DNA of 64,000 nucleotides from Bradyrhizobium sp. SZCCT0148 (GCF_018129985.1 NZ_JAFCKT010000020.1:1-64000); one strand, 5' to 3'; positions 36,535-45,357 are shown, counted from the stretch's first letter. Numbers and translations: made by a program. Notes: generated by a model not told the origin, from the letters alone.

Positions 36535-36649
36535 GCGGCGAGGCGAAGCGCCACCCGAGGCGCGACAATGATAACCGGGAAAAAGTGGAAACTTTCGGAC
36601 GTGGCTTGAGTTGGCTGCGATTGGCTCTGATGACCGGAGAGCTAGCGCC

Positions 36650-36856
36650 GTGGACGATGCCATCTTGAGACGTGCCACTCAGACCGCCTGGACGGTGTAC
36701 CGAGCGCGGCACCCTGAGGTCGACGCGTTCGACAGCCGGCGCTGCTTGCTTGAACGACATCTGCAGAGGAGATGGAAAGAGCGCGAGAGTGATGCCCAGG
36801 AACTCGCGAGCTTGGGAGTCGCTTATCTGCACCGCCTTCCCGGCGACGAATGTTGA
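36650..36856 (+). CDS. Small conserved rhizobial protein
   Basis: 68 residues, GTG start at 36650 with GGAGAG eight bases upstream; a TTG at 36611 is in frame but less likely. Sequence DDAILRRATQTAWTVYRARH, DSRRCLLERHLQRRWKERES, SLGVAYLHRLPGDEC. Soluble, helical, charged. I recall such short proteins being repeated in Bradyrhizobium genomes, but cannot verify it. Function unknown. Confidence 0.62.
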   Translation: MDDAILRRATQTAWTVYRARHPEVDAFDSRRCLLERHLQRRWKERESDAQELASLGVAYLHRLPGDEC

Positions 36857-36861
36857 CGAGC

Positions 36862-36984
36862 ATGAAAATGCTCGTCGCGCGCGTGGTCCGCGAAAGCACA
36901 AGGCCGAATTGGACGCTGCTGGCGATTTCGTGTCTCGTGTCGGCCGTGATCGTGATCGCCTTGCGGATCGCCTTCGAAGGCTAG
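36862..36984 (+). CDS. 40-residue single-span membrane miniprotein
   Basis: ATG at 36862, five bases after the preceding stop. Basic N-terminus (KMLVARVVRESTRPNW) and one membrane segment (TLLAISCLVSAVIVIALRIA). Close coupling with the upstream gene supports expression, but the gene is short and evidence is limited to hydrophobicity and spacing. Confidence 0.5.
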   Translation: MKMLVARVVRESTRPNWTLLAISCLVSAVIVIALRIAFEG

Positions 36985-37067
36985 TACCGGCACTTCAGGC
37001 CCAGGCTGACGATTCCAAGCCTCGTGCCGCAATGCAGGACAGCTGCGGCCAAGACTGCGGCGCGGGC

Positions 37068-37403
37068 CTAGTGCAGAGGACTGCAGTCCAGCACCTTGAT
37101 CCTCCCGGCGGCGTCAAACGCCAAAACCGCGCTCATCACGCCTGTGCTGGTGACGTAAGAGATCACGGTTCTATCTTCCGAAGGATTGAGATCGTCCAAC
37201 GTGACTGCCGGACATTTCCGGAGGCGGTCGACCCAATAGGCACGAAGCGCCGTGCGGCCGGTGATGGTTTGGGCGCCGCCGCAACCGCAGTGCACCACGG
37301 CATCGTCGGCATGAAGCTCCATGATCGCGTCAATATCGCCGGCACGGTAGGCGTCAAGCCAGTCCACCGCCACGGCCATGGGGTCAAAAGAGATTTTTGT
37401 CAC
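37068..37403 (-). CDS. SnoaL-like / NTF2-fold small protein (copy 1)
   Basis: 111 residues with a GTG start. Cone-shaped NTF2 fold pattern: AVDWLDAYRAGDIDAIMELH, ADDAVVHCGCGGAQTITGRT, YWVDRLRKCP, VISYVTSTGVMSAVLAFDAA. A CGCGG cluster in strand 2 is a distinctive mark. A close paralog lies at 45358-45708 on the same strand. Function unknown; NTF2-like proteins of this size are often binding proteins or isomerases. Confidence 0.78.
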   Translation of the reverse strand: MTKISFDPMAVAVDWLDAYRAGDIDAIMELHADDAVVHCGCGGAQTITGRTALRAYWVDRLRKCPAVTLDDLNPSEDRTVISYVTSTGVMSAVLAFDAAGRIKVLDCSPLH

Positions 37404-37521
37404 GTGCTACCGTCCAAACTGACTTCCGGATCGGGAACCAAATCCGCCAGTACTATTTTAATTACCCGCCCGGCGACGGCCATATGCCGAAGGATATAGA
37501 GGACCGGGCTGAGGAAACCCC

Positions 37522-40500
37522 ATGTTAGACGCGACCGCCAAGCCGGGGATTGTCAAACCCATCCGGCTCGTGATCGTTGATCGGCAACCGATCGTGCTGC
37601 AGGGGCTGAAGTCGATTCTGGGGACACAGCACGACTTCGACGTCGTCGCCTCGACCAGCGACGGGACAAGCTGCCTCGAAGCCATCAGGAACCTGGCGCC
37701 CGATGTCGCGCTCATTGCCGATAGCCTGCCGGACCTGACGGTCTCCGATGTCCTCGCGATCGCGAAAACCGAGAAGCTGTCCACCCGCCTGGTGTTCTTC
37801 ACGGAAGCCGACGGCAATCACGATCTGAGTGCAGCGATTGCTGCCGGCGCCTGCAGCGCGATCTCCAAATATGCCGCGCCCGGGACCATGCTGCAGTCGC
37901 TGCGACTGATGGCTAAAAGCGGTTTGTCGCTCGAACCCTCCGATCTCTCGCCGGCCGGCAAGGAGGCGGATGGCGAAGGCAAGATCGAAAAGATGCTGGA
38001 GCTATTGACGCCCCGGGAACGTCAGATCGTCCGGCTGGTCTCGGAAGGAATGTCGAACAAGGAGATCGCGCGCCGGCTCGACGTGTCGCACGGGACAATC
38101 AAAGTCCACTTGCACAATATCTTTCAGAAGCTCGAGATCACCAACAGGACGGTGCTTGCGACCATCTCATGGCTGCAGCGCACCTCCGGCTTCAGCGCGC
38201 TCGTTCTCGCCTTTCTGGCGTTCGCAATTGCCGACGAACTCAAGGCGTCGGAAGCCAACGACGATTTTGCTCATGACGATGGCCCCGGCCAGGCCGACGA
38301 ACACGCCGGCTATGAGGTCTTGAAGAAAGCCGTTCTTCAGCATCTCGTCGTTTCGAAATCCGGGGGGACGCCTGCTCTCACGGAGAGGGACTTGCTCACC
38401 AAAGCAAGCCAGGCTGAGAATCCGGCCGCGGCGATGGCAGCGTTGCGCGCGGCGGAGCAATTCCTGGGCTCGAGGTCCTGGACAGAAGGCGGTGCGATTG
38501 GATCGGGCGCAGGCAATCTTCCCGCGCAAATACCCCCGGCAATCAGCGAAATGGGACTTGGAGGTGGCGCAGCCTCGGCGCACCCGATCCCGCAGCTTGC
38601 CTCCACGGCCACATTCGTTCCTTCGGGATTCGGCACCTTCGCCGCTCTCGCAGGTGCCCTGATCTATGCACTGAGCGACCCGCATGTCGCCGCGCACGCG
38701 GGCGAGGTGAACGAAGCATCGATCGAGAGCTTGCTGACGGGCACCACGGAGAGTGCGACCACTGCATTGGCGACGATCACGCACGGTGGCGCCCATCACG
38801 CTGACAGCGCAGACCCGGACGTGCCGGCGCGGGATTTGAATCCGCATTCTGCCTCGGTGACCACCGCAGTTGACGTCGCACAAGACGTCACTCAGGGCGA
38901 GGCGAGCCCGGTCGCCGCCGGTCATAACGTCCAAACAGCGCTCGTGCTGTCGGACGCCGGTCGCGCGCCCGTTACAGGCGGAGATAGCCCCGATCAAATG
39001 CGGCAGAGTCCCGGTGAAGACGCGGCTCATCATGCCCCGAGCGGTGCCAAGTCCGTCTCGTCCGACTCCGTTGCAGATCTTGCATCCGGGCCCGGCAGGC
39101 TCAATCTCGCAGCATTCGGAGCGCTGGCGTGGTTGCACCTGACGGCGGCGCCCAAATCCATTCCGCCTCACACCCTTGCCTGGATCTACGATTCCGCAAG
39201 CAATCAAACCATCGTCTTCGTGAATCCGACCGATCGTGTGCTCGATGTCGGGGATCGCGGCCTTGTGGAAGTCCATCTGCAGGGGATCGTGTCCGTGGCA
39301 GAGACGGACTCCGTTCAGCCAGCAGAGGGCGCCGTTCACGCCGCCACCTTGGAGCAACTCGAACAGGCGCTGATGCCGGCGGCCACGACCGATGAAACCG
39401 CTCCCAATACGAGCAGCGGCCACGCCCATGAGGATTCGGTCGGGACGGCCGGCGTTTGGAGCGCTTCGGCCGATGATGGATTGAGCTTCAAATTCGCAGC
39501 CGTTCGAACCGGCCCCGGTAATTCCGCAAAGTCCAGCGTCAGCACGAGCGACGAGGCGGATGCAACGGAGGAGAGTTCAGGTTCGTCCGGTGTGCCGGCT
39601 TATGGATCATCGATGTCGCCCGGTCAGAGCGCGACGACGCCGGCCGCGGACAATCGCGCCTCGAAGGGCGAGCCGGGTAATCCGAACGCCGCCGCGCCGT
39701 CGACGAACCAAAACGAGATAGCCCAGCCGGGCTTTGCCACCGCCGACGGCAGCGGACGCGGCAACTCCGGGCACAATCAGGAGCCGGGGTCGGCAAAGGC
39801 AGAGACGGCGGAGGCGGAGTCCGAACCCGGCAACAGCGCCGGTCATGGCAACAAGCATGATTCCCAAGCCGCAGACGGTGCGCCACAGGCAGCGAAGACG
39901 ACGGGACCTGACGTCGAGCACGGCCATTCGGGCCACTCGGTCCCCGACGACGTAGCGGACGCTGGCAAGAGCGGGAAAGGTCCCGTCGGCACGGAGCACG
40001 GCCACTCACAGCACGAAGCGCCAGAGTCTGCAAAGGCGGCGACGGAGATCGCAGAAGCCAAGTCCAAACCCGGCAACGGTGTCGGGAATGATCATGAGCA
40101 CCATTCCCAGGCTCCGGATAGTTCGCCGAAGACGGCGGAGCCCCGCGGAGCCGAGCACGGCCATTCGGGCCACGCGGTATCTGACGAAGGAGCAGAAGCA
40201 AGCAAGAGCGGAAAACCCGCCGTTGAGACGGAACACGGCCACTCACAGCACGAAGCGCCAGGGCCCGCAAAGGCGGAGGCGACGGCGATGGCCGAACCCA
40301 GGTCCAACCCCGGCAACGGTGTCGGGAATGACCACGAGCATCACTCTACGGCTTCGGACAGTCCGGCGAAGCCTACGAAAACGGCGGAGACCGGCGGAGC
40401 CGAGCACGGCCATTCGGGTCACACGGCTTACGACAAAGCAGCGGAAGCAGGCGAGAGCGGTTCAGGTCTCGCTGACACCGGGCACGGCCACTTACCGCAT

Positions 40501-41007
40501 GGTGCGGCGCCGGAGCCCGCAAAGGCGGCGGCGACGGAGGTGGCCGAAGCCCAGCCGAAGGCCGGCAACGGCATCGACGATCCGCCGGCAGCAGCGAAGA
40601 CGGCAGAACCTGGTGGCGAGCACGGCAATTCGACCCATTCAGCCCCAGCGACGGCAGCGGACGCAAGCGAAAGCGGCGCAACCGACACGGTGGATCATAG
40701 CAACCCGCAGCGGACTGCGCATGGCGGTTCAAATGCATCGGAAGCTGCGCCGCCAGCAAAAGCCGCGTTCGAGCTCGGCCGTGACGACCACGTCTTCCGC
40801 TTCGATAGCGAGGCGGCTCCGTCGACGCCCATCACGGTGGCCGAGCCCAGGGAGCTTGCCAAGCCGCATGCTGCGCTTGGTCAGCAAGATGGCCTTCAGA
40901 CGATCGTCGAAATGGTTCCGCATCCGCCGGACGATCACACGGCGCAGCATTCCAATCATGGTCCGCATCCCGGCAGTCTTCACGGGCAACATGATCTGCT
41001 GATCTAG
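37522..41007 (+). CDS. Giant LuxR-type protein: degenerate receiver, HTH, membrane segment and His-rich tandem repeats
   Basis: 1161 residues. Residues 14-130 are a receiver domain, but the phosphoacceptor Asp is replaced (A66, with D67 next to it, in DVALIADSLPD) and the acidic pair is reduced to D20-R21; T94 and K116 remain. Residues 162-218 are a full LuxR HTH (LTPRERQIVRLVSEGMSNKE, KVHLHNIFQKL). A hydrophobic stretch at 222-240 (FSALVLAFLAFAIADEL) could insert in the membrane. From about 250 the chain is Ala/Ser/Gly-rich with no recognised enzyme. Residues 799-1050 hold four degenerate repeats with EHGHSGH, EHGHSQHEAP and GNGVGNDHEHH. Such His clusters could bind Zn, Ni or Cu. Single gene, no kinase nearby. 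Confidence 0.85.
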   Translation: MLDATAKPGIVKPIRLVIVDRQPIVLQGLKSILGTQHDFDVVASTSDGTSCLEAIRNLAPDVALIADSLPDLTVSDVLAIAKTEKLSTRLVFFTEADGNHDLSAAIAAGACSAISKYAAPGTMLQSLRLMAKSGLSLEPSDLSPAGKEADGEGKIEKMLELLTPRERQIVRLVSEGMSNKEIARRLDVSHGTIKVHLHNIFQKLEITNRTVLATISWLQRTSGFSALVLAFLAFAIADELKASEANDDFAHDDGPGQADEHAGYEVLKKAVLQHLVVSKSGGTPALTERDLLTKASQAENPAAAMAALRAAEQFLGSRSWTEGGAIGSGAGNLPAQIPPAISEMGLGGGAASAHPIPQLASTATFVPSGFGTFAALAGALIYALSDPHVAAHAGEVNEASIESLLTGTTESATTALATITHGGAHHADSADPDVPARDLNPHSASVTTAVDVAQDVTQGEASPVAAGHNVQTALVLSDAGRAPVTGGDSPDQMRQSPGEDAAHHAPSGAKSVSSDSVADLASGPGRLNLAAFGALAWLHLTAAPKSIPPHTLAWIYDSASNQTIVFVNPTDRVLDVGDRGLVEVHLQGIVSVAETDSVQPAEGAVHAATLEQLEQALMPAATTDETAPNTSSGHAHEDSVGTAGVWSASADDGLSFKFAAVRTGPGNSAKSSVSTSDEADATEESSGSSGVPAYGSSMSPGQSATTPAADNRASKGEPGNPNAAAPSTNQNEIAQPGFATADGSGRGNSGHNQEPGSAKAETAEAESEPGNSAGHGNKHDSQAADGAPQAAKTTGPDVEHGHSGHSVPDDVADAGKSGKGPVGTEHGHSQHEAPESAKAATEIAEAKSKPGNGVGNDHEHHSQAPDSSPKTAEPRGAEHGHSGHAVSDEGAEASKSGKPAVETEHGHSQHEAPGPAKAEATAMAEPRSNPGNGVGNDHEHHSTASDSPAKPTKTAETGGAEHGHSGHTAYDKAAEAGESGSGLADTGHGHLPHGAAPEPAKAAATEVAEAQPKAGNGIDDPPAAAKTAEPGGEHGNSTHSAPATAADASESGATDTVDHSNPQRTAHGGSNASEAAPPAKAAFELGRDDHVFRFDSEAAPSTPITVAEPRELAKPHAALGQQDGLQTIVEMVPHPPDDHTAQHSNHGPHPGSLHGQHDLLI
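39916..40680 (+). repeat. Four tandem coding repeats of about 72-83 codons, His-rich
   Basis: Units start with the EHG[HN]S[GT]H motif at 39916, 40153, 40402 and 40618. Units one to three also contain a second EHGHSQH or GHGHLPH element, and a GNGVGNDHEHH-like element in the first two. The DNA is similar between copies but not identical. Confidence 0.85.
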
Positions 41008-41140
41008 GGGCAGGTGCTCTCGCCTCAAGACAGGCGGCTTTCGCGCTTGCGCGAGGAGTCTCATTGGAACCCGGTGGCGCGACCCGGGAACCGGGAGGGG
41101 CAGCTTTGAATTACTCTGCGACAGCAAAATAGCGGGTCCC

Positions 41141-41428
41141 GTGATGACAAGTGTTCGCTTTGCCAATTCGATGTCTGCCGCTCTTCGCCATCCTGGTGTG
41201 ATCGCGCTGATCATAGCCGGCGTGACGATCGCAGCTATGCTCATAGTCGATCACGGACCCTGGAGCCGCGCCAAGACCCAGCCGGCTCATGTTGCGATGT
41301 ATGCGACCACGGGAGAAGCGGCACGGGCCGCTGGCGCCGCGGTCCTCCCGACCAATCCGAAATCGTCGATCGAGCCGGCGCGACCGGGACCGAAGACCTC
41401 GCCCACGGTCAACCCCGTGACGCCGTAG
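41141..41428 (+). CDS. Small single-span membrane protein with Pro/Ala-rich tail
   Basis: 95 residues if started at the GTG at 41141, 94 at the next ATG (41144). Short basic N-terminus, one hydrophobic segment (GVIALIIAGVTIAAMLIV) and a periplasmic tail rich in Pro, Ala and Thr. Located 133 nt downstream of the giant LuxR-like gene and possibly coexpressed. Function unknown. Confidence 0.6.
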   Translation: MMTSVRFANSMSAALRHPGVIALIIAGVTIAAMLIVDHGPWSRAKTQPAHVAMYATTGEAARAAGAAVLPTNPKSSIEPARPGPKTSPTVNPVTP

Positions 41429-41564
41429 CTTGCCACCTCCTGCGACCGTCGTCGCGGAGCTCGTGGAAACCCGGGGGGAGTGCCATGATCTTTCCGGGGG
41501 ATCGTCCCGGAATCGCACCAGGTTTTGACGGGTTTCGCCACAATCGGAAGCGACGTTCCCGGCC

Positions 41565-41675
41565 ATGAAATTTCTGGCGATGATTTCGATTCTGGCGCTG
41601 CTCACGATCAGTGGAGCCGCCATTTCCGATCGGGTTCTGACGGCGGAGCAGCACGTCGCGCAAGGGGCGGAATAG
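41565..41675 (+). CDS. 36-residue exported miniprotein
   Basis: ATG at 41565; signal-like KFLAMISILALLTISGAAIS followed by DRVLTAEQHVAQGAE. Small, close to the next miniprotein (39 nt). Evidence is the hydrophobic leader only. Confidence 0.42.
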   Translation: MKFLAMISILALLTISGAAISDRVLTAEQHVAQGAE

Positions 41676-41714
41676 CGCGACGGGCGGGGGGCGCTTCTTG
41701 TCTTTGGGGGACAG

Positions 41715-41816
41715 ATGCTTTCGATAGACCAGTTCTTGCGGTTCATCAGCGTGCCGGCGGTGTTCGCGGCCTTCATCATCGCTTCGCAGATCTCGGCGGC
41801 GCTGTCACCGGTCTAG
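41715..41816 (+). CDS. 33-residue membrane miniprotein
   Basis: ATG at 41715 preceded by GGGGGACAG. Product MLSIDQFLRFISVPAVFAAF then IIASQISAALSPV, a single hydrophobic helix. The stop is 2 nt from the converging transporter gene stop. Limited evidence. Confidence 0.42.
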   Translation: MLSIDQFLRFISVPAVFAAFIIASQISAALSPV

Positions 41817-41818
41817 CT

Positions 41819-43105
41819 TCACGCGATCACCGAGGAGCCGAGCAGAGCGAGCACGGCCAGCGCCATCAGCGCGGTGCCGAGCCAGCCCAGCCAGACCAGC
41901 CACGACCGGGCCCTGAAGCGGCCCATGATCGCGCGGCTCGAGACGATCAGCATCATCATCGCCATGATGGGCACGGCGACGATGCCGTTGAGCACCGCGC
42001 TCCACACCAGCATGTGGATGGAGTCGATCCCGGTGAAGCCGAGGCCGAAGCCGATGATGGTTGCCGCGGCGATGATGGTGTAGAAGCCGACCGCCTCGTG
42101 TGGCTCTGCCTCCAGCGTCGCATGCCAGCCGAACACCTCCGCGACACCATAAGCGGCCGATCCCGCCAGCACCGGAATCGCGAGCAGCCCCGTGCCGATG
42201 ATGCCGAGCGCGAACAGCGCAAAGGTGAAATCGCCGGCGAGCGGCCGCAGCGCTTCGGCCGCTTCCGTCGCCGAATTGATCTTGGTGATGCCGTGCGCAT
42301 GCAGCACGGACGCCGTGGTCAGGATGATGAAGAAGGCGATGCCGTTGGAGAGCAGCATGCCGGCGAGGGTGTCGGTCTTGATGCGGTCGAGCTCGTGCAT
42401 GCCGCCGCGCTTCAGCTCGCGCAACGGCTTGTCGCGCCGACCCTGGTTCATCTCCTCCACCTCCTGCGAGGCCTGCCAGAAGAACAGATAAGGGCTGATG
42501 GTGGTGCCGAGCACCGCCACCACCATCATCAGGTAGTCGGCGTTCACCTCGGCCTTCGGCCACACCGCGGCAAGCAGCGCCGTGCTCCACGGGATCTTCA
42601 CGGTGAAGGCGGTCGCGACATAGGCGAACAGCGCCAGGGTGAGGAACTTCAACACCGGCGAATAGCGGCGATAGGGCAGGAAGACCTGCAGCAGGGTCGA
42701 GCCCGCGGCGAAGATCAGCGCGTGCTCGTGGTTGAGGCCGCCGATCACCAGCGAGAGCGCCTCGGCCATCGCGGCGATGTCGGCGGCGATGTTGAATGTG
42801 TTGGCGGCAACGAGCATGGCGACGAGGCCCAGCACCGCCCAGCGCGGCGCGAGCTGCATGACGTTGGCGGCGAGCCCCTTGCCGGTGACGCGGCCGATCT
42901 GCGCGCTGACGAGCTGGATCGCGATCATGAACGGCGTGGTGAGAAACACCGTCCACAGCAGCCCGTAGCCGAATTGCGCGCCGGCCTGCGAATAGGTGGC
43001 GATGCCCGACGGATCATCGTCGGCAGCTCCCGTGATCAACCCGGGCCCCAGCCTTTGCAGCAGCGTCGGCCCGGATTTCGTCGGCGTGAGGGCGCTGTCG
43101 CTCAT
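41819..43105 (-). CDS. NRAMP-family divalent metal transporter, atypical motifs
   Basis: 428 residues with about 11 membrane segments. The N-terminus LGPGLITGAADDDPSGIATY corresponds to the TM1 metal site where classical Mn/Fe NRAMPs have DPGN; here the Asn is replaced. In TM6 classical MPH is absent and the region reads GTTISPYLFFWQASQEVEEM. Such changes occur in the NRAMP-related magnesium transporter (NRMT) branch and other divergent clades, so the substrate may be Mg or another ion rather than Mn. Single gene, 2 nt from a convergent miniprotein stop. Confidence 0.88.
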   Translation of the reverse strand: MSDSALTPTKSGPTLLQRLGPGLITGAADDDPSGIATYSQAGAQFGYGLLWTVFLTTPFMIAIQLVSAQIGRVTGKGLAANVMQLAPRWAVLGLVAMLVAANTFNIAADIAAMAEALSLVIGGLNHEHALIFAAGSTLLQVFLPYRRYSPVLKFLTLALFAYVATAFTVKIPWSTALLAAVWPKAEVNADYLMMVVAVLGTTISPYLFFWQASQEVEEMNQGRRDKPLRELKRGGMHELDRIKTDTLAGMLLSNGIAFFIILTTASVLHAHGITKINSATEAAEALRPLAGDFTFALFALGIIGTGLLAIPVLAGSAAYGVAEVFGWHATLEAEPHEAVGFYTIIAAATIIGFGLGFTGIDSIHMLVWSAVLNGIVAVPIMAMMMLIVSSRAIMGRFRARSWLVWLGWLGTALMALAVLALLGSSVIA

Positions 43106-43320
43106 GGCGGACCTCGCGGCTGATTTTCACAGCCAATGCCGATCAGGAAACAAAAGTTCCCGGCCGTGAGGCGATCCGAGATTTCGGCTAAACCTAATTC
43201 AGGTTGACCGCCGGGCAAAACAGGTGTAGATTGCGACCATCGCAGGATTTCGCCAGCTCACGGGCGAGGTCGCCCCGGCCAGGCGGCGGGAATTCCAGGC
43301 CCCGGGATTGCGCCGCCGCG

Positions 43321-43506
43321 CTACCTGATGCTGACGAACATGCCCCAGGCGGCGGCCAGCGCCGCGCCGGAAAAGACGATCAGAGGGTTATCACAGAATG
43401 CGCCGCCATAGCTGCACATGGTGACGCCGAACGAGCCGATCTCGTGATGGCTCGCAGAGTAGAACAGTCCCGACAGCACCAGCAATGCAGCGGCGACGTA
43501 GTACAT
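43321..43506 (-). CDS. Small two-span membrane protein
   Basis: 61 residues; GGGGAG eight bases before the ATG at 43506. Two hydrophobic helices (YYVAAALLVLSGLFYSASHH, LIVFSGAALAAAWGMFVSIR) joined by a loop with two cysteines (VTMCSYGGAFCDN) that may be disulphide-linked. The gene after it on the same strand is the NRAMP-like one, 215 nt away. Function unknown. Confidence 0.7.
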   Translation of the reverse strand: MYYVAAALLVLSGLFYSASHHEIGSFGVTMCSYGGAFCDNPLIVFSGAALAAAWGMFVSIR

Positions 43507-43696
43507 GGGCGATCTCCCCGACGCTTTCCCGATTGCATTCGCGCAAGCACATGTCCCAGCATGGCGCGAACTGATTGCATTTCGCCAAATCCGCTCTGCT
43601 GCATTTGAGACAAAGTTTCGATCGGCCGGTAAGGCAACCGGTCGGAAGAAATCATCAGGACAATCCGGCAATCGGCTGATGGCGTTGCCCATAAAC

Positions 43697-43721
43697 AAAG
43701 GGCCCCGCATCGCGGGGCCCT
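43697..43721 (-). terminator. Rho-independent terminator of the 43744 gene
   Basis: Perfect 11-bp stem AAGGGCCCCGC / GCGGGGCCCTT with a 3-nt loop. Read on the minus strand it is followed by TGTTTAT, 23 nt after the stop of the gene ending at 43744. Confidence 0.88.
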
Positions 43722-43743
43722 TGTCGTTGCTATCCGAAATCGC

Positions 43744-44370
43744 TTAGCGACGCGTGGTCGTGCCGTAGAGCTGACGCTCGCGGCCGATATCTTCCGGCGA
43801 AAGCGGCGGGCTCGCGGCATCGAAGTCATTCCAGCCGGACTTCTGCCAGGCTGCACTGCGCTCCTGCAGATTCACGGCGCGCTCGTGCAACAGCGCATCG
43901 AGTCGGGCGCGATCCTGATCGGGCACGCGCGCGGTCACCAGCGTACCGCCACGGCGAACGCCTTCGGCGTAGCGCGAGGCTTCTTCCTTCGAGACGCCGG
44001 CTTCCGTCAGGGCACCGACAATGCCGCCCGTGGCCGCACCGGCAGCAGCGCCGACCGCAGTCGCGGCGAGCCAACCCGCAGCGACGACCGGTCCGAGACC
44101 AGGGATCGCCAGCAGGCCGAGGCCTGCGAGCAGGCCGGCAGCACCGCCGAGGCCCGCACCGATGCCGGCTCCCGTCCCGGCGCCTTCGGCGCGATCATCG
44201 ACGCCGTCGCGATCGCGATCGACCTTGCCGGAGCTCGAGCCGTACCAATTGTCGGAGTTGTTGGCGACGATGCTGATGTCGGAATGCGGCACGCCGGCGC
44301 CTTCGAGCCGGGTCACGGCGCTCTCAGCGTCGGAGTAGGTGTCGTAAAGGCGAGAGATGGTGGTGGTCAT
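43744..44370 (-). CDS. General stress protein (GSP17M/YflT-like) with glycine-zipper region
   Basis: 208 residues. N-terminus SRLYDTYSDAESAVTRLEGA with PHSDISIVANNSDNW is the general stress protein 17M domain. A long Gly/Ala membrane-active hairpin follows (AGIGAGLGGAAGLLAGLGLL, VVAAGWLAATAVGAAAGAAT), then EAGVSKEEASRYAEGVRRGG, TLVTARVPDQDRARLDALLH. Proteins like this are induced under general stress in rhizobia. Terminator at 43697-43721. Next upstream gene on the same strand is the PepSY-like protein, 40 nt away. Confidence 0.85.
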   Translation of the reverse strand: MTTTISRLYDTYSDAESAVTRLEGAGVPHSDISIVANNSDNWYGSSSGKVDRDRDGVDDRAEGAGTGAGIGAGLGGAAGLLAGLGLLAIPGLGPVVAAGWLAATAVGAAAGAATGGIVGALTEAGVSKEEASRYAEGVRRGGTLVTARVPDQDRARLDALLHERAVNLQERSAAWQKSGWNDFDAASPPLSPEDIGRERQLYGTTTRR

Positions 44371-44410
44371 TTGTCAGGTCTCCTGATGGCTTTGCGCGAT
44401 ATCTGGCGCG

Positions 44411-44731
44411 TTACTTGGCGGGATTGACGTTGCCCTGGAAGTCCAGGCTGACGTCGGTCTTGGAGCCGGCCTTGTCGGCCTTGCCGCGCCAGACGCCCTG
44501 GTCGTCCTTCTGCAGGCCGGAGACATTGGAATATCCCGCCTCTTCGATCTTCGATTTCGCCTGTCCCTCGGTGAAGCTGTTGCGGCCAGCAACGGGCTTG
44601 TTCGAGTTGTTCTGGTCAGCGCTGTTGACGGCGTTGTTGCCCGGCCCGCTCTGGGCCGGCTGCGACTGTGCGCTTGCGGGCACCGCTGCGAGCAGCAACA
44701 TGGTCGTGGCAAGTAGAGTAAGACGTCGCAT
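44411..44731 (-). CDS. Exported PepSY-like protein
   Basis: 106 residues; GGAGG seven bases before the ATG at 44731. Signal peptide (RRLTLLATTMLLLAAVPASA), a disordered SQPAQSGPGNNAVNSADQNN region, then a compact domain GQAKSKIEEAGYSNVSGLQK, DDQGVWRGKADKAG, VSLDFQGNVNP. The last part has the PepSY/BON-like pattern of small periplasmic proteins. Same strand and 40 nt upstream of the general stress protein gene, so likely cotranscribed. Confidence 0.75.
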   Translation of the reverse strand: MRRLTLLATTMLLLAAVPASAQSQPAQSGPGNNAVNSADQNNSNKPVAGRNSFTEGQAKSKIEEAGYSNVSGLQKDDQGVWRGKADKAGSKTDVSLDFQGNVNPAK

Positions 44732-45159
44732 TTTTTTGTCCTCCGGCAGTGAATGTGCCGGCGACAACAAGTGAGATTCGAATTGGTTGCTTGCGTTCGG
44801 AGCTTCCGGGTGCCGCAGCCCGTCTTTCGCGATTGCCGCGTGCATCGCGCTTGATTTAGGAACGTTTATTGGCGGGCCCCGTTTAGCGGCGCTCCGCGAC
44901 AGACCATGATCGGATCGCCGGGCGGGTTTATTTCGGCCACCGCATCAATTGATACGGCACGAACTAGCAGTGTGCGGATGATGGCCACAGCGCGCGCGTT
45001 GAGTCGGCGCGCCGGCGGCCCCGGCATTCTTGCTCCTCACGCCAGCCCCGGAGGTGCCCGGGGTCGCTGCCATTTGGCTGAACTGCGGTCGACTTCGGAA
45101 CTTCAACTGCGCCGGTCCATTGTCGCCGGAATCGTTAAGCACGCGAGACAACTCCCATC
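44732..45159. other. Intergenic region, no firm gene
   Basis: 428 bp between divergent genes. Some short frames exist but none has a convincing ribosome binding site or composition. Probably promoters for the 44731 and 45160 genes. Confidence 0.45.
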
Positions 45160-45351
45160 ATGCAATCCCGCTATCCGCTGTTGAAGAAATGGACGGCGCA
45201 AGACCACGAGCGATTGAAGGCATTGGCCGAAGCAGGCCGGCGGCCGGAAGACATCGCACACGAACTCAATCGAAGCGAAGCCGCGGTGAGGGTGCGTGCC
45301 TGGCAGCACGGCATCGCCTTGCGGCTCGTCACCCAGAAGCGCAAGGCGTGA
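45160..45351 (+). CDS. Small DNA-binding-like protein (Myb/GcrA-like helix-turn-helix)
   Basis: 63 residues: KKWTAQDHERLKALAEAGRR, PEDIAHELNRSEAAVRVRAW, QHGIALRLVTQKRKA. The W-x4-D-x2-L-x2-L...I-A-x2-L-x-R-S/T-x2-A-V-x2-R-A-x2-H/L-G spacing is that of a SANT/Myb or GcrA N-terminal HTH, here as a free-standing domain. A paralogous use in regulation is possible. Confidence 0.68.
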   Translation: MQSRYPLLKKWTAQDHERLKALAEAGRRPEDIAHELNRSEAAVRVRAWQHGIALRLVTQKRKA

Positions 45352-45357
45352 AGCTGG

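Noticed and set aside
40079-41002. 307-codon frame within the His-rich region
   Set aside because: Arg-rich shadow caused by the repeats in another frame.
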